Origin: Methanoculleus chikugoensis
GTDB taxonomy: Archaea; Halobacteriota; Methanomicrobia; Methanomicrobiales; Methanoculleaceae
DNA length: 64,000 nt
Reading direction: 5' to 3'
Assembly: GCF_019669965.1 (NCBI RefSeq)
Contig: NZ_AP019781.1
Location: 744,001-808,000 of the forward strand
The notes under the pieces are model-generated. The model made no database searches, was not told the DNA's origin, and was given only the letters and a program-made list of their open reading frames with translations. Shown piece after piece: positions 62,729 to 64,000 of this stretch (the first letter of the stretch is position 1; each line of letters starts with the position of its first letter). Position numbers and translations under genes: made by a program.

Positions 62729-63952
62729 TTATAGCGGCGACGAACGACCGTTCCAGAGTCGATTGTACAACCTGAAGTATTCCGGACCCACAGTATTAAA
62801 TGTGAATTGAGCACTGAGAGTGAGTGCATCCTCCATCATCCTCCTGCACCTCTCGGGATCGGTCGCCAGATCTCGAAGGCTTGAGACGATCTCCTCTTCG
62901 GGGGTATACCGGTCAAACAGGAGCGAACATGAAGATACACTCTCAGGCGATTCAATGGATGCTCGCATTACCGGAATCGCCCCGCAACGGAGATACTCAT
63001 ACAACTTGTTTGGAGAACTTTTGATCCAGTACGTGGTCTCCGGGTCAATGAAGAGAAGACCGATGTGACAGTCCTCGGTGAGTCTCTGGGCCATGTTCCT
63101 GCCCACGTATCCCAGGTGAAAATGAAACCGCGTGCCGTATTTTTCCCGCAATGGTATCATCATCTGCTGTAACTCCTCATCATTACCGTAGGATGGTCCG
63201 CCGATGAAGAATGTGGTCTCTGGGATATGGGCCAGTATATCCGCGGCGATCTTCAGCATGAGCCGGACGTCCCGGTCATGTGGGTTGAGAGAGCCGATGT
63301 AAAGGAGATTAAATGCAGAGTTGTTCTCCGACATGAGAATCTTTTCACGGATACGTGCCTCATCGTATGTATCAGTAAGGGGAAAATTTGGGATATGCGT
63401 GTGTTCTGCTCTTGGAAAGAGCAACCTGGGATCCGATTCCCCCCCCAAACTGGCATGGGCGACTCCGTCGACCGCATCCTCTGCAAGAAGCTCGTACAAT
63501 CTGTGGCGGGTTAGCGTTGGCAGTTGGGTTCTCTTATTGAATACTTCGTAAAACTCGTGCCTATCGTAGACAATCCTTGCGCTCTGGAAAAGTTTTCTCT
63601 TCATCATAGTTGCAATTTTCAGGAGGCAGGGGTCGTGGACGTGTAGTACCGCCGGGGCGGTTAGATCTACACCTAGTTCTTTCAATATCCATTTTATCCT
63701 GGAATAAAAACAGAAGGGGAGGAGATATTTCATATTAAATACACAGAAATTCAATGGACGCATATGGGAGGATGGAGGGGAGATCCTGAAACCTTTCTCG
63801 CCGTAGAGGGAGAAATGGCCTGACTCCAGGGTAGGATCGAAGAGACTGAAGTGCAGGCGAAAGACACGCTCGTTATTTTGCAGTAGATATCTTATGTGCC
63901 GACCAACGCGCCCATCTTCCGGAGGGTGTTCATCAAGGACGATGAAGTTCAT
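62729..63952 (-). CDS. Glycosyltransferase (GT-B, GT4-like)
   Basis: A 407-residue GT-B fold protein. Donor-half marks are LLYIGSLNPHDRDVRLMLKI, TTFFIGGPSYGNDEELQQMM, YVGRNMAQRLTEDCHIGLLF and SSPNKLYEYLRCGAIPVMRA, the last corresponding to the nucleotide-sugar site. The acceptor half begins MNFIVLDEHPPEDGRVGRHI. A TATA box (CTATATATAGC) is centred 27 nt before the ATG, so the mRNA is leaderless. It is the upstream-most gene of this minus-strand glycan run that is visible; the cluster may continue beyond the right edge. Confidence 0.86.
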   Translation of the reverse strand: MNFIVLDEHPPEDGRVGRHIRYLLQNNERVFRLHFSLFDPTLESGHFSLYGEKGFRISPPSSHMRPLNFCVFNMKYLLPFCFYSRIKWILKELGVDLTAPAVLHVHDPCLLKIATMMKRKLFQSARIVYDRHEFYEVFNKRTQLPTLTRHRLYELLAEDAVDGVAHASLGGESDPRLLFPRAEHTHIPNFPLTDTYDEARIREKILMSENNSAFNLLYIGSLNPHDRDVRLMLKIAADILAHIPETTFFIGGPSYGNDEELQQMMIPLREKYGTRFHFHLGYVGRNMAQRLTEDCHIGLLFIDPETTYWIKSSPNKLYEYLRCGAIPVMRASIESPESVSSCSLLFDRYTPEEEIVSSLRDLATDPERCRRMMEDALTLSAQFTFNTVGPEYFRLYNRLWNGRSSPL

Positions 63953-63973
63953 CGACAGACCATTTCGCCTGCC

Positions 63974-63984
63974 CTATATATAGC
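63974..63984 (-). promoter_or_regulatory. TATA box of the right-end glycosyltransferase
   Basis: Reads GCTATATATAG on the minus strand, centred 27 nt before ATG 63952; a textbook leaderless promoter position. Confidence 0.65.
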
Positions 63985-64000
63985 TTAGGTGCCTTCCAGT

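Noticed and set aside
1-64000. CRISPR array or cas genes
   Set aside because: No regularly spaced direct repeats of 25-40 bp with unique spacers and no Cas-like protein were seen; the repeat families found are hairpin elements.

Overview
The window looks like the chromosome of a hydrogenotrophic methanogenic archaeon of the order Methanomicrobiales, probably Methanoculleus or a close relative. This is inferred from methenyl-H4MPT cyclohydrolase (mch), an Orc1/Cdc6 initiator, archaeal-type EndA, TrpS and PheST, TATA boxes about 27-30 nt upstream of many start codons, and high-GC codon use. No database search was possible, so the genus is an inference.

Layout. 1-28.5 kb is mostly housekeeping. 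It holds a secreted PGF-CTERM-like propeller protein, the endA-trpS-pheS-pheT run on the + strand, hisF, and adenosylhomocysteinase. A zinc-ribbon gene and a ribbon-helix-helix gene share a divergent promoter carrying three 10-bp iterons. Next come a modABC molybdate operon with a small membrane-protein gene, ogg, nifB, a methyltransferase/ATP-grasp fusion, two tandem CxxC-x17-CxxC zinc microproteins, an ABC-2 exporter, a SET-domain protein, a free-standing molbindin and a proline iminopeptidase-like hydrolase. At 22.9-25.2 kb a low-GC island lies against the 3' end of a tRNA-Val(UAC) gene. It carries a decayed winged-helix regulator and two unrecognised genes. mch, orc1/cdc6 and a zinc-finger gene follow.

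28.8-64 kb is a cell-surface and exopolysaccharide region. Four paralogous right-handed beta-helix proteins, one with two CARDB domains and a dockerin, are interleaved with two flippases, a DUF2206-like membrane protein, four GT4-like glycosyltransferases and a processive GT2 synthase. The region also has a CapA-like protein, two FemAB/GNAT-type transferases, one intact-looking and one decayed polysaccharide deacetylase, and a large GT-C-like membrane protein. An intact IS1634-type insertion sequence and two IS5-like remnants show that this part is being rearranged.

How the parts may fit: flippases, glycosyltransferases, deacetylase and FemAB proteins would build and export a modified surface glycan; the secreted beta-helix proteins could bind or modify it outside the cell. 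modABC, molbindin and NifB suggest molybdenum uptake and nitrogenase-cofactor assembly, although no nifHDK is in the window. The least explained parts are the beta-helix/dockerin family with its glycan cluster, the low-GC tRNA-linked island, and several small intergenic repeat systems.
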